Shown here: in pieces, positions 21,636 through 29,678 of the stretch
Layout of the letters: each line of letters begins with the position of its first letter
How positions within the stretch are numbered: position 1 is the stretch's first letter
IMG/VR virus record: IMGVR_UViG_3300042731_006430
Coordinates: 1 to 32,746 of that record
DNA: 32,746 bases
DNA from: a virus
Reading direction: 5' to 3' (one strand)
Program-made: the position numbers and the translations under genes
The notes under the pieces: generated by a model
Told to the model about the DNA's origin: nothing
Seen by the model: only the letters and a program-made list of their open reading frames with translations
The model's database searches: none

Positions 21636-22374
21636 AGTTGACTTGTTTTATGGTTGTAAGCGTCTTTATAAGTACCGATACGTGGATCAACCCTTCCCTC
21701 CCCCCAGGAAGAAAGCCTTTATCATAGGCACTATCGCCCATACTGCCCTGGAATTGTTTCACAAAAGGTCAGCGATGCCTCAGGAGAAATGGCCTTTGAT
21801 CATGTCCAAGGCTTTCAAAAAGGCCATAGAGCGGGAATACGACGAAAAGAAGACCCTACCGCCTCTGACTCGCGCAGAAAAACTGGACATCAAGTCCATG
21901 TTGCAAGCCTACCTGAACGAATACCGGGAGATTGATAGGCCTGAACACCTCTGTTTTGAGAAGAGCTTTGAAATCCGCATAGCTGGTTTCAAGGTACGCG
22001 GTATCGCTGATCGGGTGGATAGGACCAAACGTGGCTCCCTCAAAATTGTAGACTATAAGACCTCCAAGTACCCCATGCGGGCTACTGAGGCCTTTGAATC
22101 TGTCCAATTGCCCACCTATGCTATCTGGGCCAGGCAAGCCATAGAAGATTGTAAAGTCTTCGGTGAATATGTCTACCTCAGGCACCTGGGTACTAAAGCT
22201 GGACATCAGACCTTCAAGATATCCGACGAACTGATCGAAGACGCCATCGAGAAGTACGCTGAAGTAGGCGAAGCGCTAAGTAATGGTTGCAAATTCGTTC
22301 GAAATACTACCTTCAAATGGTGCGGTAATCGCTGTGAATTCCACGATTATTGCATAAAAGACGAGGAGGACTAA
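21595..22374 (+). CDS. RecB/Cas4-like PD-(D/E)XK exonuclease with predicted Fe-S cluster
   Basis: 259 residues. Nuclease motifs: GTIAHTALELFH (His49), GIADRVD (Asp139), IVDYKTSK (Asp153, Lys155) and QLPTYAIW (Gln171, Tyr175), the order of RecB/Cas4/AddB-type nucleases. Cys21 plus Cys243, Cys247 and Cys253 match the split four-Cys 4Fe-4S cluster of AddB/Cas4. Likely a 5'- or 3'-end-processing DNA exonuclease used in recombination or end maturation. The metal and cluster assignments follow the family; polarity cannot be told. It sits, oddly, inside the head-gene run. Confidence 0.88.
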   Translation: MKSTKRTLSLSASKVDLFYGCKRLYKYRYVDQPFPPPRKKAFIIGTIAHTALELFHKRSAMPQEKWPLIMSKAFKKAIEREYDEKKTLPPLTRAEKLDIKSMLQAYLNEYREIDRPEHLCFEKSFEIRIAGFKVRGIADRVDRTKRGSLKIVDYKTSKYPMRATEAFESVQLPTYAIWARQAIEDCKVFGEYVYLRHLGTKAGHQTFKISDELIEDAIEKYAEVGEALSNGCKFVRNTTFKWCGNRCEFHDYCIKDEED

Positions 22375-22376
22375 CC

Positions 22377-22547
22377 ATGGTTTTTCACAAACAGGGTGAC
22401 GTGCCCATTCAAGAAGTCCGCTGCGGGTGTGGTGGAATAATTGACAAGAACACAAAGCGTTGTAAAAAATGTGGGAAGGGCTTAGTTACCCCCGATAAGA
22501 CTTCGAAAGGAGAACAAGAAGATGGCGAAGGCAAAAACGAAGGCTAA
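22377..22547 (+). CDS. Zinc-ribbon mini-protein
   Basis: ATG 22377 is preceded by GAGGAGG and 2 nt after the nuclease stop; TTG 22350 in frame is unlikely. 56 residues with CGCGG near 16 and CKKCG near 29, a two-knuckle zinc ribbon, and a charged tail. Its 3' end overlaps the next gene by 26 nt. Function unknown. Confidence 0.68.
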   Translation: MVFHKQGDVPIQEVRCGCGGIIDKNTKRCKKCGKGLVTPDKTSKGEQEDGEGKNEG

Positions 22548-22728
22548 ACCCAAGAAGAAGGAAGAACCGGCCCTCCCCAAGATCTACGAGTTGATGGACG
22601 CCGTCAGAGAAGAGGACGGCAAGGAATCCAAAGCCGGTTTGCGTCGGCAGCGGGTGGCCCTTTCCGAAATCAGCAAGCTCTGCAAGGTAGCCCGAGTTCA
22701 GATTCTGGAGCAGATGAAGTCCCTGTGA
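22522..22728 (+). CDS. Small basic DNA-binding-type protein
   Basis: 68 residues, ATG 22522 after GAAAGGAG. The first 15 residues are a Lys/Ala/Pro repeat reminiscent of histone H1-like tails; the rest is a helical domain ending RVQILEQMKSL. Likely a non-specific DNA-binding or packaged protein. It ends the upstream operon: a hairpin follows 36 nt downstream. Confidence 0.68.
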   Translation: MAKAKTKAKPKKKEEPALPKIYELMDAVREEDGKESKAGLRRQRVALSEISKLCKVARVQILEQMKSL

Positions 22729-22764
22729 ACCTATTTAGCTTCTCCTACCCTTTGGTTCACACTC

Positions 22765-22801
22765 GATAAGCCCCGGGTGAAGTTTAAACCCGGGGCTTAT
22801 C
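22765..22801 (+). terminator. Strong 14-bp hairpin, probable terminator without T-run
   Basis: GATAAGCCCCGGGT (22765-22778) pairs perfectly with ACCCGGGGCTTATC (22788-22801) around a 9-nt loop, a very stable stem just after the last gene of the operon. The tail is ACTACCAAAAATTT, not T-rich, so it may act as a transcript-end protector, processing site or rho-dependent stop rather than an intrinsic terminator. Confidence 0.6.
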
Positions 22802-22850
22802 ACTACCAAAAATTTATTCCTCTATTTTATCCGTAGGTAAAATCGTGAAT

Positions 22851-22898
22851 GGAGAACGTCTCCTCAATACAAGGAGGGGAGTCATGATCTTTTGGTGA
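22851..22898 (+). promoter_or_regulatory. Alternative hairpins and four-codon ORF behind a strong SD
   Basis: GGAGA (22851) can pair with TCTCC (22859). The overlapping CTCCT (22860) can instead pair with AGGAG (22872), which is the Shine-Dalgarno of a micro-ORF ATG-ATC-TTT-TGG-TGA (22884-22898). AAGGAGGGG is the strongest ribosome site in the region yet has only four codons behind it, and the stop lies inside the next terminator stem. This layout resembles a leader or attenuation device upstream of the capsid operon. Inferred from sequence only. Confidence 0.4.
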
Positions 22899-22920
22899 GT
22901 GAAAGCTCACCCCGTTTTTT
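22894..22920 (+). terminator. Rho-independent terminator
   Basis: GGTGAG (22894-22899), loop TGAAAG, CTCACC (22906-22911), then CCG and a run of six T (22915-22920). A compact, standard intrinsic terminator. It overlaps the stop of the four-codon ORF. Confidence 0.7.
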
Positions 22921-22944
22921 GAGGCCGCTCTTTGGAGCGGCCTC
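22921..22944 (+). terminator. Second tandem terminator hairpin
   Basis: GAGGCCGCTC (22921-22930), loop TTTG, GAGCGGCCTC (22935-22944): a perfect 10-bp stem with a short ATTTGT tail, immediately after the previous terminator. The region 22945-23038 is AT-rich and probably carries the promoter of the protease-capsid unit (a TATACT lies near 22990), but no convincing -35 box is seen. Confidence 0.6.
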
Positions 22945-23038
22945 ATTTGTATCTACGTCCATTAAATCCTAACTAAAGTTATAAGCTATACTAATTCCGT
23001 GAGACTTTTTTGATTAATCTTGTACGGGAGTAGTATAA

Positions 23039-23920
23039 ATGCCATTTTTCAAAACTGCCTCAATTCCAATTGTGGGTATCTATCAATCGTCCGGTAAGTT
23101 CCATAAGCTGGCCAGTAAGCACGCTGATATCGGGGACGAAGACGAGAAATTGATCAATCGGTCTTTGAATCTCGTTTCTGACGGGGTGCTCAAAGCCATG
23201 GCCAAGGTGTACAACATCTCGGACGACATCAATAACTACATCTTCCCTGTACCCCGGGCGGTGACTGCGGACATTTCCAACAATAATGGGGATGTCTTTA
23301 CTCATGAAGAGCTTACTCGTTTCTCCCCTGTGCACAGATGCCAAGTTTATAAGACATTCAAGAATGATCCCATTCACATCGAGCATATGGCATCAGACCC
23401 TAAATCGGCTCGTGGGTTTATTCCAGATGTCTACTATGTGACCGCAGTGCCAGATGATAAGCACGTCCTGTGTGTGGCAGCTATTGATGCCTCCAAAGAC
23501 ATGCCACTGGCAGAGGGTCTGGTCTCCGGAGACATCACCGATTTCTCTATGGGTTGTATCTGCGACGCAGTCAAATGCCGGATTTGTGGCAGCGTAGCCT
23601 ATTCCGACAATGATTTGTGCGAACACCTGATGTGGCACAAGATGTCTCACATCAATGGAAAGCTCGTTTGTGAGGAATGTCTGGGCGTGGAATTCCAGGA
23701 GCTTTCCCAGGTCGGAGAAGGTGCAGACCCCAGAGCGAAGAACCAGGCTATATTACAGTACAATGCCCGACTCCAGAAAATTGCTGAGGCTAAGCAAGGC
23801 TTTTCGCCTATTGCCAGTTTGCTTCCCAAAGATGACCAGGTTGAAGCAGCAGAATACTTCCGCAAAAATATGAACAAGCTTCCCGGATCCGTGGTCAGGC
23901 TGGCGAACAAACTGTTCTGA
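23039..23920 (+). CDS. Prohead maturation protease with zinc-finger insertion
   Basis: 293 residues. The ADISNNNGDVF strand and the FKNDPIHIEHMASDPKSARG block with its catalytic-type His, followed by GDITDFSMGC with the nucleophile Ser, give the His/Ser layout of the T4 gp21/HK97-type assembly proteases. The FQELSQVGEGADPRA block is also typical. Between the two lies a Cys/His cluster (CDAVKCRICG, then CEHLMWH and CEEC), a predicted zinc site not found in the minimal family. Begins MPFFKTAS, itself a candidate self-cleavage site. It trims scaffold, capsid and portal during maturation and heads the capsid operon. Confidence 0.85.
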   Translation: MPFFKTASIPIVGIYQSSGKFHKLASKHADIGDEDEKLINRSLNLVSDGVLKAMAKVYNISDDINNYIFPVPRAVTADISNNNGDVFTHEELTRFSPVHRCQVYKTFKNDPIHIEHMASDPKSARGFIPDVYYVTAVPDDKHVLCVAAIDASKDMPLAEGLVSGDITDFSMGCICDAVKCRICGSVAYSDNDLCEHLMWHKMSHINGKLVCEECLGVEFQELSQVGEGADPRAKNQAILQYNARLQKIAEAKQGFSPIASLLPKDDQVEAAEYFRKNMNKLPGSVVRLANKLF

Positions 23921-24004
23921 TAGGTTTATAGTGAAAGAAAATGCTAACGAGCATTAAACTAAACATTAAATTTTCGTTTACCATTTCAGAACAGGAGATA
24001 TAGC

Positions 24005-25411
24005 ATGAAACTTGTGGCACGTACCAAAGTGGCAAAGAAGCTCAGCAAATTCCTGAAGACAGCCCAAGAGGAAGAGCCAGCCCCTGAGACCGAGGATCTG
24101 GAAGAAATCCTGCCCGATCCTGAGGACTTAGAGGCTCTTGACGAGGCTGGCGAGGAAGTTGAGGAGGAAGAGGGCAAAGAAGAAACTCTGGAAACCGTCG
24201 AGGAGAAAATCGAGGAGATCGACGAAAAGCTGGACACCGTAGTTGATGCTCTTGAAGATCACAAGGAAATCCTTGAGCAGACCCTGTTGGGCGAAACCGA
24301 GTCTGAGGAAGAGTTTGAGGAATTTAAGGAAGATGAGGCAGAGGAAGCCGAAGAGGAGTACACCACTGAGGAATTTGGTCTTGAGACCGAAGCCACTAGT
24401 GAAGAGGAGGATACTGGTATGAAAGCCGGAAGTCTTCGGAGCCAGCGAAAGGCCCGCTTGCAGAAAGCCAGGACGATGTCTGAGGAATTCAACGAACCTG
24501 CGACCACCAAGAAGAAGTTTGCGCCGCAGGCACCGGCACCGACTATCACCAAGGTGAAGAAAGACGACATCCCCGACATGCTGAAGTTGGCCGAGCTTTC
24601 TTTGGAAAGGAAAGCCGACAAGAGTGAGTGGGTGGTGATGGATGGTAAGGATAACCCGTTGTATGCCATTCCTCGTGGAGACATTGATCCTGAGGAATTC
24701 GCTTCCAAGGACTTTGCCACCAAGATTGTCAAGGAAATGGCCAAAAACGGAATCGGTAACACCCTGAAGAAGTATAAGGCTACCAGGATCAAGAAAGCTG
24801 AAGGGGAAGAGGTTGAGCCTGCACCGAAACCCGCAGCCCCCGAGGTCACCGGGACTCCTGAAACACCGGCAGAGCCAGAAGTTCAGGCTGAACCTAACAC
24901 CATCGAGGCTAAGCAGGTGGCCAACGATGTCCGTCGTCGGTTTATGAGAGCAGTGCGCCTGGCCGTCACTGCGATGAACAAGAACCTGACCAAGGTCAAC
25001 CCGCTCAAGGCCGCGCTCTTCCGGATTATGGACGAGATGGGCGTAGAGGATCCTGACAAGATCATTGAATACGCCTTTGCCCGTGGTGGAATGCAGCACT
25101 TCGAAGCCGCCATCGCCCAGGCTGAAAAGTTCATGGATATGAGCGACGAGGCCTTTGTGGAGGCCGAAAGCCTGATTGGTGAGACCGAAGTGAACATGCC
25201 TGCTGTAGAGGACGTCCCTGAGGAAGAGATCCGCGCCACTGCCCGCAAGACTCGCGGTGAGGAGATGAAACGGCGTGCGGCCAGTAAGTCACTGGTCCTG
25301 TCCACCCAGTCCGAAGAGGACTTGGCAGGTGACCGGTCCGAGATGCTCCAAAAGGTCATGCCGAAGCCGAAACTGTTCGGTTTGAACAGACTCAGCGAAG
25401 GCAATATTTAA
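24005..25411 (+). CDS. Scaffold / prohead core protein
   Basis: 468 residues, extremely acidic (long Glu runs, residues 22-150) with a coiled-coil segment (about 60-95), Pro/Ala linkers and a helical basic C-terminal half. It sits between protease and capsid gene, the usual scaffold position. The N-terminus LKTAQEEE (17-24) matches the motif shared with other head proteins and could be cleaved. Codon use is GC-rich as in the capsid genes. Assignment rests on position, composition and coiled coil rather than a recognised family. Confidence 0.7.
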   Translation: MKLVARTKVAKKLSKFLKTAQEEEPAPETEDLEEILPDPEDLEALDEAGEEVEEEEGKEETLETVEEKIEEIDEKLDTVVDALEDHKEILEQTLLGETESEEEFEEFKEDEAEEAEEEYTTEEFGLETEATSEEEDTGMKAGSLRSQRKARLQKARTMSEEFNEPATTKKKFAPQAPAPTITKVKKDDIPDMLKLAELSLERKADKSEWVVMDGKDNPLYAIPRGDIDPEEFASKDFATKIVKEMAKNGIGNTLKKYKATRIKKAEGEEVEPAPKPAAPEVTGTPETPAEPEVQAEPNTIEAKQVANDVRRRFMRAVRLAVTAMNKNLTKVNPLKAALFRIMDEMGVEDPDKIIEYAFARGGMQHFEAAIAQAEKFMDMSDEAFVEAESLIGETEVNMPAVEDVPEEEIRATARKTRGEEMKRRAASKSLVLSTQSEEDLAGDRSEMLQKVMPKPKLFGLNRLSEGNI

Positions 25412-25449
25412 TACTTTGAAGGTCAGAACGAAACTGAGGAGACTTAACT

Positions 25450-26169
25450 ATGGCTATCGACAAAAAGCGTAGAGGTGGGTATGCTTACAGCCGACCGTCC
25501 TACGATGTGGACTCCAATGCCAGCATCAACGCTGGTATGGTCGCTTTTCTGGCGACCTCTGGTGGAGTGGTGGTAGCAACCACTGCTGCATCTGGAGACA
25601 CTCCCATTGGGACGTTCTGGAAGGACAGCAACACCACCTGGCAGCGGGCTACTCTGGACACACGCACTTTCAATGCTCAGAACCAGATTACCCTGGGCCA
25701 TTCCCCGTTGGTTTCGGCCAACAACGTGAAGGTGACTGGAGCGGCCGGTATTACCGTCTTTACCCAGGGCACTGATTACACTGTAAATGCCAACAATGGT
25801 ATCATTACCCGGGTGGCTGGTGGGAATATCCCGGCAGGTGCCACAGTCATTGTCTGGTACGAGTATTCGGTGCCAGCCAGTCAGGTGGCGTATGGCCTGG
25901 GGTCGTTCGATCAGGGTGGCGTGAATTATGACCGCCAGCCTAACGACACCCTGGGCAGCGGAAAGATCGCCGTAGTTGAGGGCTTTGCCCACATCTACAC
26001 CGACCAGTTCGACGTGACTCAGAATTACGCGTTGAATGCTAACTTACGTTCCAACGCCAACAGCCAGTGGACTTCGGCTGTGACGGCTTGGCCCGTTTGC
26101 GGTCGCGTGATCTCTCTTCCGACAGCAGCGTATCCGTACTTGGGGATCCGTCAGATTCCGGTTCCCTAA
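25450..26169 (+). CDS. Putative head decoration / capsid-stabilising protein
   Basis: 239 residues, nearly all beta with many Thr, Val, Gly and Ala, without Cys clusters or helices. It includes a VTGAAGITVFTQGTDYTVN repeat-like strand, common in phage tail and head surface proteins, and an IPAGATVIVWYEYSV strand pair. It is located directly between scaffold and major capsid protein, where decoration or head-fibre proteins are often encoded. GC-rich codons suggest abundant expression. Identity inferred. Confidence 0.65.
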   Translation: MAIDKKRRGGYAYSRPSYDVDSNASINAGMVAFLATSGGVVVATTAASGDTPIGTFWKDSNTTWQRATLDTRTFNAQNQITLGHSPLVSANNVKVTGAAGITVFTQGTDYTVNANNGIITRVAGGNIPAGATVIVWYEYSVPASQVAYGLGSFDQGGVNYDRQPNDTLGSGKIAVVEGFAHIYTDQFDVTQNYALNANLRSNANSQWTSAVTAWPVCGRVISLPTAAYPYLGIRQIPVP

Positions 26170-26216
26170 AGATTAATCTTTTAGGAGAAAAACGATAAAT
26201 TGGAGGAGGTTCCGCA

Positions 26217-27350
26217 ATGAAGATTAACCCTTATAACTTCCTGAAATCCCAGAAGGTCCCGACCGACCAGAAGACGGGTGAGGAGTTCAATCCGTTCAAC
26301 TTTGGTCGGGAGGGCAGATCCGGCACTCGCAAGGTGGCGGCATCAGAACGCCTGTTCAATGATTCAGGCGAGATCAATGCTGGCTCCAAAGTGGAGGTCC
26401 TGGACAAGATCAAGGGGCTGATCGACGGCATGTCTGACGGCACCTATCAGGTCTCTCGCCAGGCCAGCTACGGTGAGGGTATCACCGTAGAGGAAGGCGA
26501 CGCGATCCTGAAGGAGGCCTTTGCGGATCCTTCCTCTGAGGGGTTCAAACAGGTCGGTCAGGCTCTGCTAAACCCCATCAAGGAAATCATCGACTATGAG
26601 GGTGTCGCCCGTAAGGTCCTGGCACCCCGTACGGTGAAATCCGGTGAGGTGGTCCGTTATGACAAGGACGTGTTCGTAGTTGGTCACGTCATTGCCGAGG
26701 ACGGACAGACCCCGCAGTCCGTGGTCGAAGGTCGGTATGTGTATCCGCCTGAGTTCGAGGTCTCGACCTATCCTTCAATTGAATTGAAGGACACCTATCG
26801 GGCGCAGTTCGACATCCTGCAGCGTACGCAGGATAAGGCCCGTCAGGCAATCGAGTACCAGGAAGACCGGGCACTCATCAACCTGCTCCAGGCTGGTGGT
26901 ACGACTGTCAACAACCAGTCGTTCTTTGCCACTCTGAACTTGGCCGCGTTCGAGGCAATGCGGTATCAGATCGAGCGTCATCGCCTGATCTGCGACAAGT
27001 TCATCATCCACCGGCAGGAGGTCTCCGACCTGGTAAACACCCTGTCCACCCAGGTGGACCCGGTGACCCAGCGCGAACTGATCATGGCCGGTTACATTGG
27101 TACCATCCTGAATGCCATGATCGTGACCACTGCGGGTACCAACACCTATGAGATTCTGGATCCTGGTGAGGTTGTTGCCGTCACCGCTCCGGAATACCTC
27201 GGCGGCATGCCGGTTCGTGTCGAGCTTCTGAGTGAGCCGACCAACGAATTCCACGAAGGACGTCCGCGTAAGGGCTGGTTCTGGTGGGAATTGATCAGCC
27301 AGGTGCTGATCACCCCCGCTGGTGTGGCTTTGGGTCTGAAGACTTCGTAA
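26217..27350 (+). CDS. Major capsid protein (HK97 fold)
   Basis: 377 residues, ATG 26217 after GGAGGAGG. Residues 1-41 are a disordered, charged N-arm ending in TRKVAAS, a candidate maturation cleavage site. The rest follows the HK97 order: N-arm helix, an E-loop-like beta stretch (about 140-190, VVRYDKDVFVVGHVIAEDG), the spine-helix region (RAQFDILQRTQDKARQAIE), an A-domain with VDPVTQREL and TNTYEILDPGEVV, and a C-terminal PVRVELLSEP strand. Position after protease and scaffold and strong GC-ending codon use support it. Specific family not identified. Confidence 0.82.
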   Translation: MKINPYNFLKSQKVPTDQKTGEEFNPFNFGREGRSGTRKVAASERLFNDSGEINAGSKVEVLDKIKGLIDGMSDGTYQVSRQASYGEGITVEEGDAILKEAFADPSSEGFKQVGQALLNPIKEIIDYEGVARKVLAPRTVKSGEVVRYDKDVFVVGHVIAEDGQTPQSVVEGRYVYPPEFEVSTYPSIELKDTYRAQFDILQRTQDKARQAIEYQEDRALINLLQAGGTTVNNQSFFATLNLAAFEAMRYQIERHRLICDKFIIHRQEVSDLVNTLSTQVDPVTQRELIMAGYIGTILNAMIVTTAGTNTYEILDPGEVVAVTAPEYLGGMPVRVELLSEPTNEFHEGRPRKGWFWWELISQVLITPAGVALGLKTS

Positions 27351-27383
27351 GCCACTCACTGGCTGACGAAAGGAGATGACGAC

Positions 27384-27809
27384 ATGAATCGCCGTCTGAT
27401 TCAGAAAGAACTAGACACGGCTGCGGAGGAGTTGGATCGCAAGGGTTACCGCGACCTGGCCAATCGGGTGGATCATTACAACGCCCGTCTGATGAAGGCC
27501 AAGCAGGATAGCGAAATCCAGCTTATCGCCCGTGCTCTGGGACGGATCGACAAGGAATCTGATCGCAGGGATGAAGTTTTTACCCGGCGTCCGAAGACCC
27601 ACAAGTCTCAGTTGGATAGGGAGTTGCCGCCTCGGGAGGAAGCCGAGAATCGGAAGGAACGTCTGGCTAAGATTCGTCGCCGGATCGCCTTGCGCCGGAA
27701 AATCCGTGCCCGTAGAAAGGCGCGTGAGGAGGAGCGTGAGGAGCAGAGTCCTCGCTCCCTTCGTAAGTCCAGACTGGCCAGGATGAAGAAAAGGCTGGAA
27801 CGGGACTAA
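27384..27809 (+). CDS. Arg/Lys-rich protein after the capsid gene
   Basis: 141 residues, ATG 27384 after AAAGGAG. The N-terminal third is a helical hairpin (DTAAEELDRKGYRDLANRVDHYNA); the remainder is dominated by Arg, Lys and Glu with almost no hydrophobics. This is typical of nucleic-acid-neutralising or head-internal proteins, and a role packaged with DNA is inferred. Last gene before the strong terminator at 27835. Confidence 0.72.
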   Translation: MNRRLIQKELDTAAEELDRKGYRDLANRVDHYNARLMKAKQDSEIQLIARALGRIDKESDRRDEVFTRRPKTHKSQLDRELPPREEAENRKERLAKIRRRIALRRKIRARRKAREEEREEQSPRSLRKSRLARMKKRLERD

Positions 27810-27834
27810 ACCCGGCTAGGGATGGTGCAGAACG

Positions 27835-27880
27835 AAAATGGGGTATGACCTGTAGTGGGCCATACCCCATTTTTGTGTTT
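27835..27880 (+). terminator. Strong rho-independent terminator
   Basis: AAAATGGGGTATG (27835-27847) pairs over 13 bp with CATACCCCATTTT (27861-27873), with a 13-nt loop and a TTTTTGTGTTT tail. It closes the protease-to-basic-protein unit; the next gene starts 17 nt later and needs its own promoter or read-through. Confidence 0.85.
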
Positions 27881-27896
27881 ATTAAAGAGGGACGCC

Positions 27897-28238
27897 ATGA
27901 CCCCTGAACAAGTAGCCAACAAAGCGCAAAAGATTATCAAGATGAACAAGGCTGAGTCCGTCGTCAACAAAGTGTACTTCAATCCTATGTTTGCCCAGGA
28001 TTTGTCCAGGAAAGTACCCGAGATGAAGGATGGAGGACTGAGCACTTCCCAGACCGAAACTGAAACTGGAAAGGGTACGGTCATTTCTGGAAAGGTCCTG
28101 TCTCCTGGTGGTACAGTGCTAGAATTAGGCTCTGTGCTTTTGGATGGAGAGACTGTAAAAATCAGCAAACCATTGGTGACAGTGGACGAAGTAGTAGACT
28201 TTATTAAAACTGAGTTTAAGGCTGTGCCCGTTGAATAG
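27897..28238 (+). CDS. Small protein of unknown function
   Basis: ATG 27897 follows AGAGGGA; the frame extends upstream into the terminator (GTG 27855) but not credibly. 113 residues: helical N-terminus (MTPEQVANKAQKIIKMNKAE) then a beta-rich middle with GKGTVISGKVLSPGGTVLELGS and a C-terminal helix. The beta part could be a small virion domain. Not recognised. From 28239 to 28277 I see nothing. Confidence 0.7.
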   Translation: MTPEQVANKAQKIIKMNKAESVVNKVYFNPMFAQDLSRKVPEMKDGGLSTSQTETETGKGTVISGKVLSPGGTVLELGSVLLDGETVKISKPLVTVDEVVDFIKTEFKAVPVE

Positions 28239-28277
28239 ACGTGCATTTAATTAAACTATAAATGATGAAGTAAACTG

Positions 28278-28397
28278 ATGAATGAACTGAAAAAGTCCAT
28301 ATCGGACTACGAAACGCAGACGAGGGAAGAACCCTCAAACGAAAAGGAGATTGGTAATGGTACAGGTACAAAAGAAACCGAAGACAAAGAGACTTAA
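28278..28397 (+). CDS. Possible 39-codon ORF overlapping the next gene
   Basis: ATG 28278 opens a polar frame rich in Glu, Lys and Thr, ending at TAA 28395-28397 inside the next gene. Its ribosome site is weak (GAAG) and composition is unremarkable, so it may be chance. It carries the ribosome site of the next gene (AAAAGGAGA). Confidence 0.25.
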   Translation: MNELKKSISDYETQTREEPSNEKEIGNGTGTKETEDKET

Positions 28398-29001
28398 CCT
28401 CCGCGCCCTCTTTGAGGACAGGAAACCCATCTGGGTTGCAAACACTACCGGCACAGAAAACAGTCGTTATGGTCGGTCTGGCAATGTGATCCTTCAGGTC
28501 GGACAGGGGAACCAGACAGATCGTCTGACCATTCCACCCGGTGGTGATCCGGTATGTTTGTCCGACCAGGTTGATTATGATTCACTGAAATCTTGCAATG
28601 ACCTGTTCAAGAGCCTCAGGGCAGAGACTTTGGAATTGCTCGATCCGGAGAAAGCTGAGGAGTATTACTCCAAGCATGAGGGGCGTAGGGACGCTGTAAA
28701 CAAAAAGATGGATGATCTGATGTCTGAGGCCAGGACTTCCGACTCGCCAAAAGAAGAAGTAAGCAGTAGCGTGGTCTCAGTCAATCCTCGGGTCACTGAC
28801 ATTTGCTTGCGCTTGAAGCACAAGGCTATAACAGAGCGTGAGGCCCTGGAAAGACTCATCGAGTCCGAAGGTATGTTTGGCCTGGACGACTACAATTATC
28901 TGTTCACTAACGGTCGAAAGAAGTCCATTAAGAAGTGGGCCAAGGAGAAGATGCTGGACTCCGCCACGGAAGATGACGACGACGAATCTCTGGATGACTA
29001 A
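28357..29001 (+). CDS. Protein of unknown function, late-region
   Basis: ATG 28357 lies 6-7 nt after AAAAGGAGA; TTG 28351 is too close. 214 residues: a basic N-terminus, a beta domain (about 20-75) with NVILQVGQGNQTDRLTIPPG typical of small phage head or tail domains, then helices and an acidic tail. It may bind portal or capsid as a head-completion protein, but no family is recognised. Confidence 0.7.
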   Translation: MVQVQKKPKTKRLNLRALFEDRKPIWVANTTGTENSRYGRSGNVILQVGQGNQTDRLTIPPGGDPVCLSDQVDYDSLKSCNDLFKSLRAETLELLDPEKAEEYYSKHEGRRDAVNKKMDDLMSEARTSDSPKEEVSSSVVSVNPRVTDICLRLKHKAITEREALERLIESEGMFGLDDYNYLFTNGRKKSIKKWAKEKMLDSATEDDDDESLDD

Positions 29002-29018
29002 GTAGGGAGGATTAAGGT

Positions 29019-29453
29019 ATGCATGGCTCAGTGGTAGGAACAATCCAGGCGAATAACCTGGTGGTAGCGGCAGGGCAGGTAGAGACTGTGCGCCCTGTAT
29101 TAACTGCATCGTGTTTCAAAACTCTGGGCATCACGTGCATGCCGGTAGGGGAGGGTGCTTCCACTCACAGTTGGAAAGTGACTGTACTTTTCAATGGGGA
29201 GTCCCAGGAAGAACACACCTATCCCGATGGTACAGACTGGATAGCCAGGATGACCTACCCGGATTATGTTTTTCCGCCTACGCAGAATGTGGAAAACATC
29301 CCTTCATTTGCACAGGCCAGATTTACCGCCTACTTACTCGATGTCCGCGTACAGATCGAGAATTTGGGTGCCTCGGAAAGGTCATTCCTGGTGTTCAGTT
29401 CTTTTGAAGATTTTCAGAACATGCAGTTCAACAAGCTGAACTTTGATTTGTAG
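29019..29453 (+). CDS. Beta-rich structural protein, unknown
   Basis: 144 residues, ATG 29019 after GGGAGGATTAAGG. Nearly all beta strands, with WKVTVLFNGESQEEHTYPDG and a LLDVRVQIENLGASERSFLVFS pair, an Ig-like or jelly-roll-like alternation. Resembles head-completion, neck or tail adaptor domains in general pattern only. Function not assigned. Confidence 0.72.
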   Translation: MHGSVVGTIQANNLVVAAGQVETVRPVLTASCFKTLGITCMPVGEGASTHSWKVTVLFNGESQEEHTYPDGTDWIARMTYPDYVFPPTQNVENIPSFAQARFTAYLLDVRVQIENLGASERSFLVFSSFEDFQNMQFNKLNFDL

Positions 29454-29462
29454 GAGTGAGAA

Positions 29463-29669
29463 ATGCCTAAGATCGTAAGCAGCGATGCGTTGTGGGATGC
29501 TCTAAACGACCTGTTCGCGAACATTAACGAGGTATACGCTGCGGTCGACGAAGGTCTTATCAATCTCGATGATGTTATTGAGTCTATTGGTCCGGAAGGT
29601 GAATCGCGCATGGTTAGGAATTTCCTTAACGCTTTAGAGGACCTAGATATAATCGCTTTGCATAGGTAG
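29463..29669 (+). CDS. Small acidic helical protein
   Basis: 68 residues, ATG 29463 after TAGGAGTG. Two helices joined by GLINLDDVIESIGPEGESR; similar plan to the small helical proteins at 15586-16273. Function unknown. Confidence 0.7.
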   Translation: MPKIVSSDALWDALNDLFANINEVYAAVDEGLINLDDVIESIGPEGESRMVRNFLNALEDLDIIALHR

Positions 29670-29678
29670 GAGTCAGAC

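Noticed and set aside
23936-23955. Small hairpin AATGCT-AACG-AGCATT between protease and scaffold
   Set aside because: Only 6 bp, AT-rich and without a T-run; not enough to call a terminator or operator.
24128-25099. Long minus-strand ORF (323 codons) opposite the scaffold gene
   Set aside because: Shadow of a GC-rich acidic gene: no ribosome site, low-complexity Leu/Phe/Gly protein, and all convincing genes are on the + strand.
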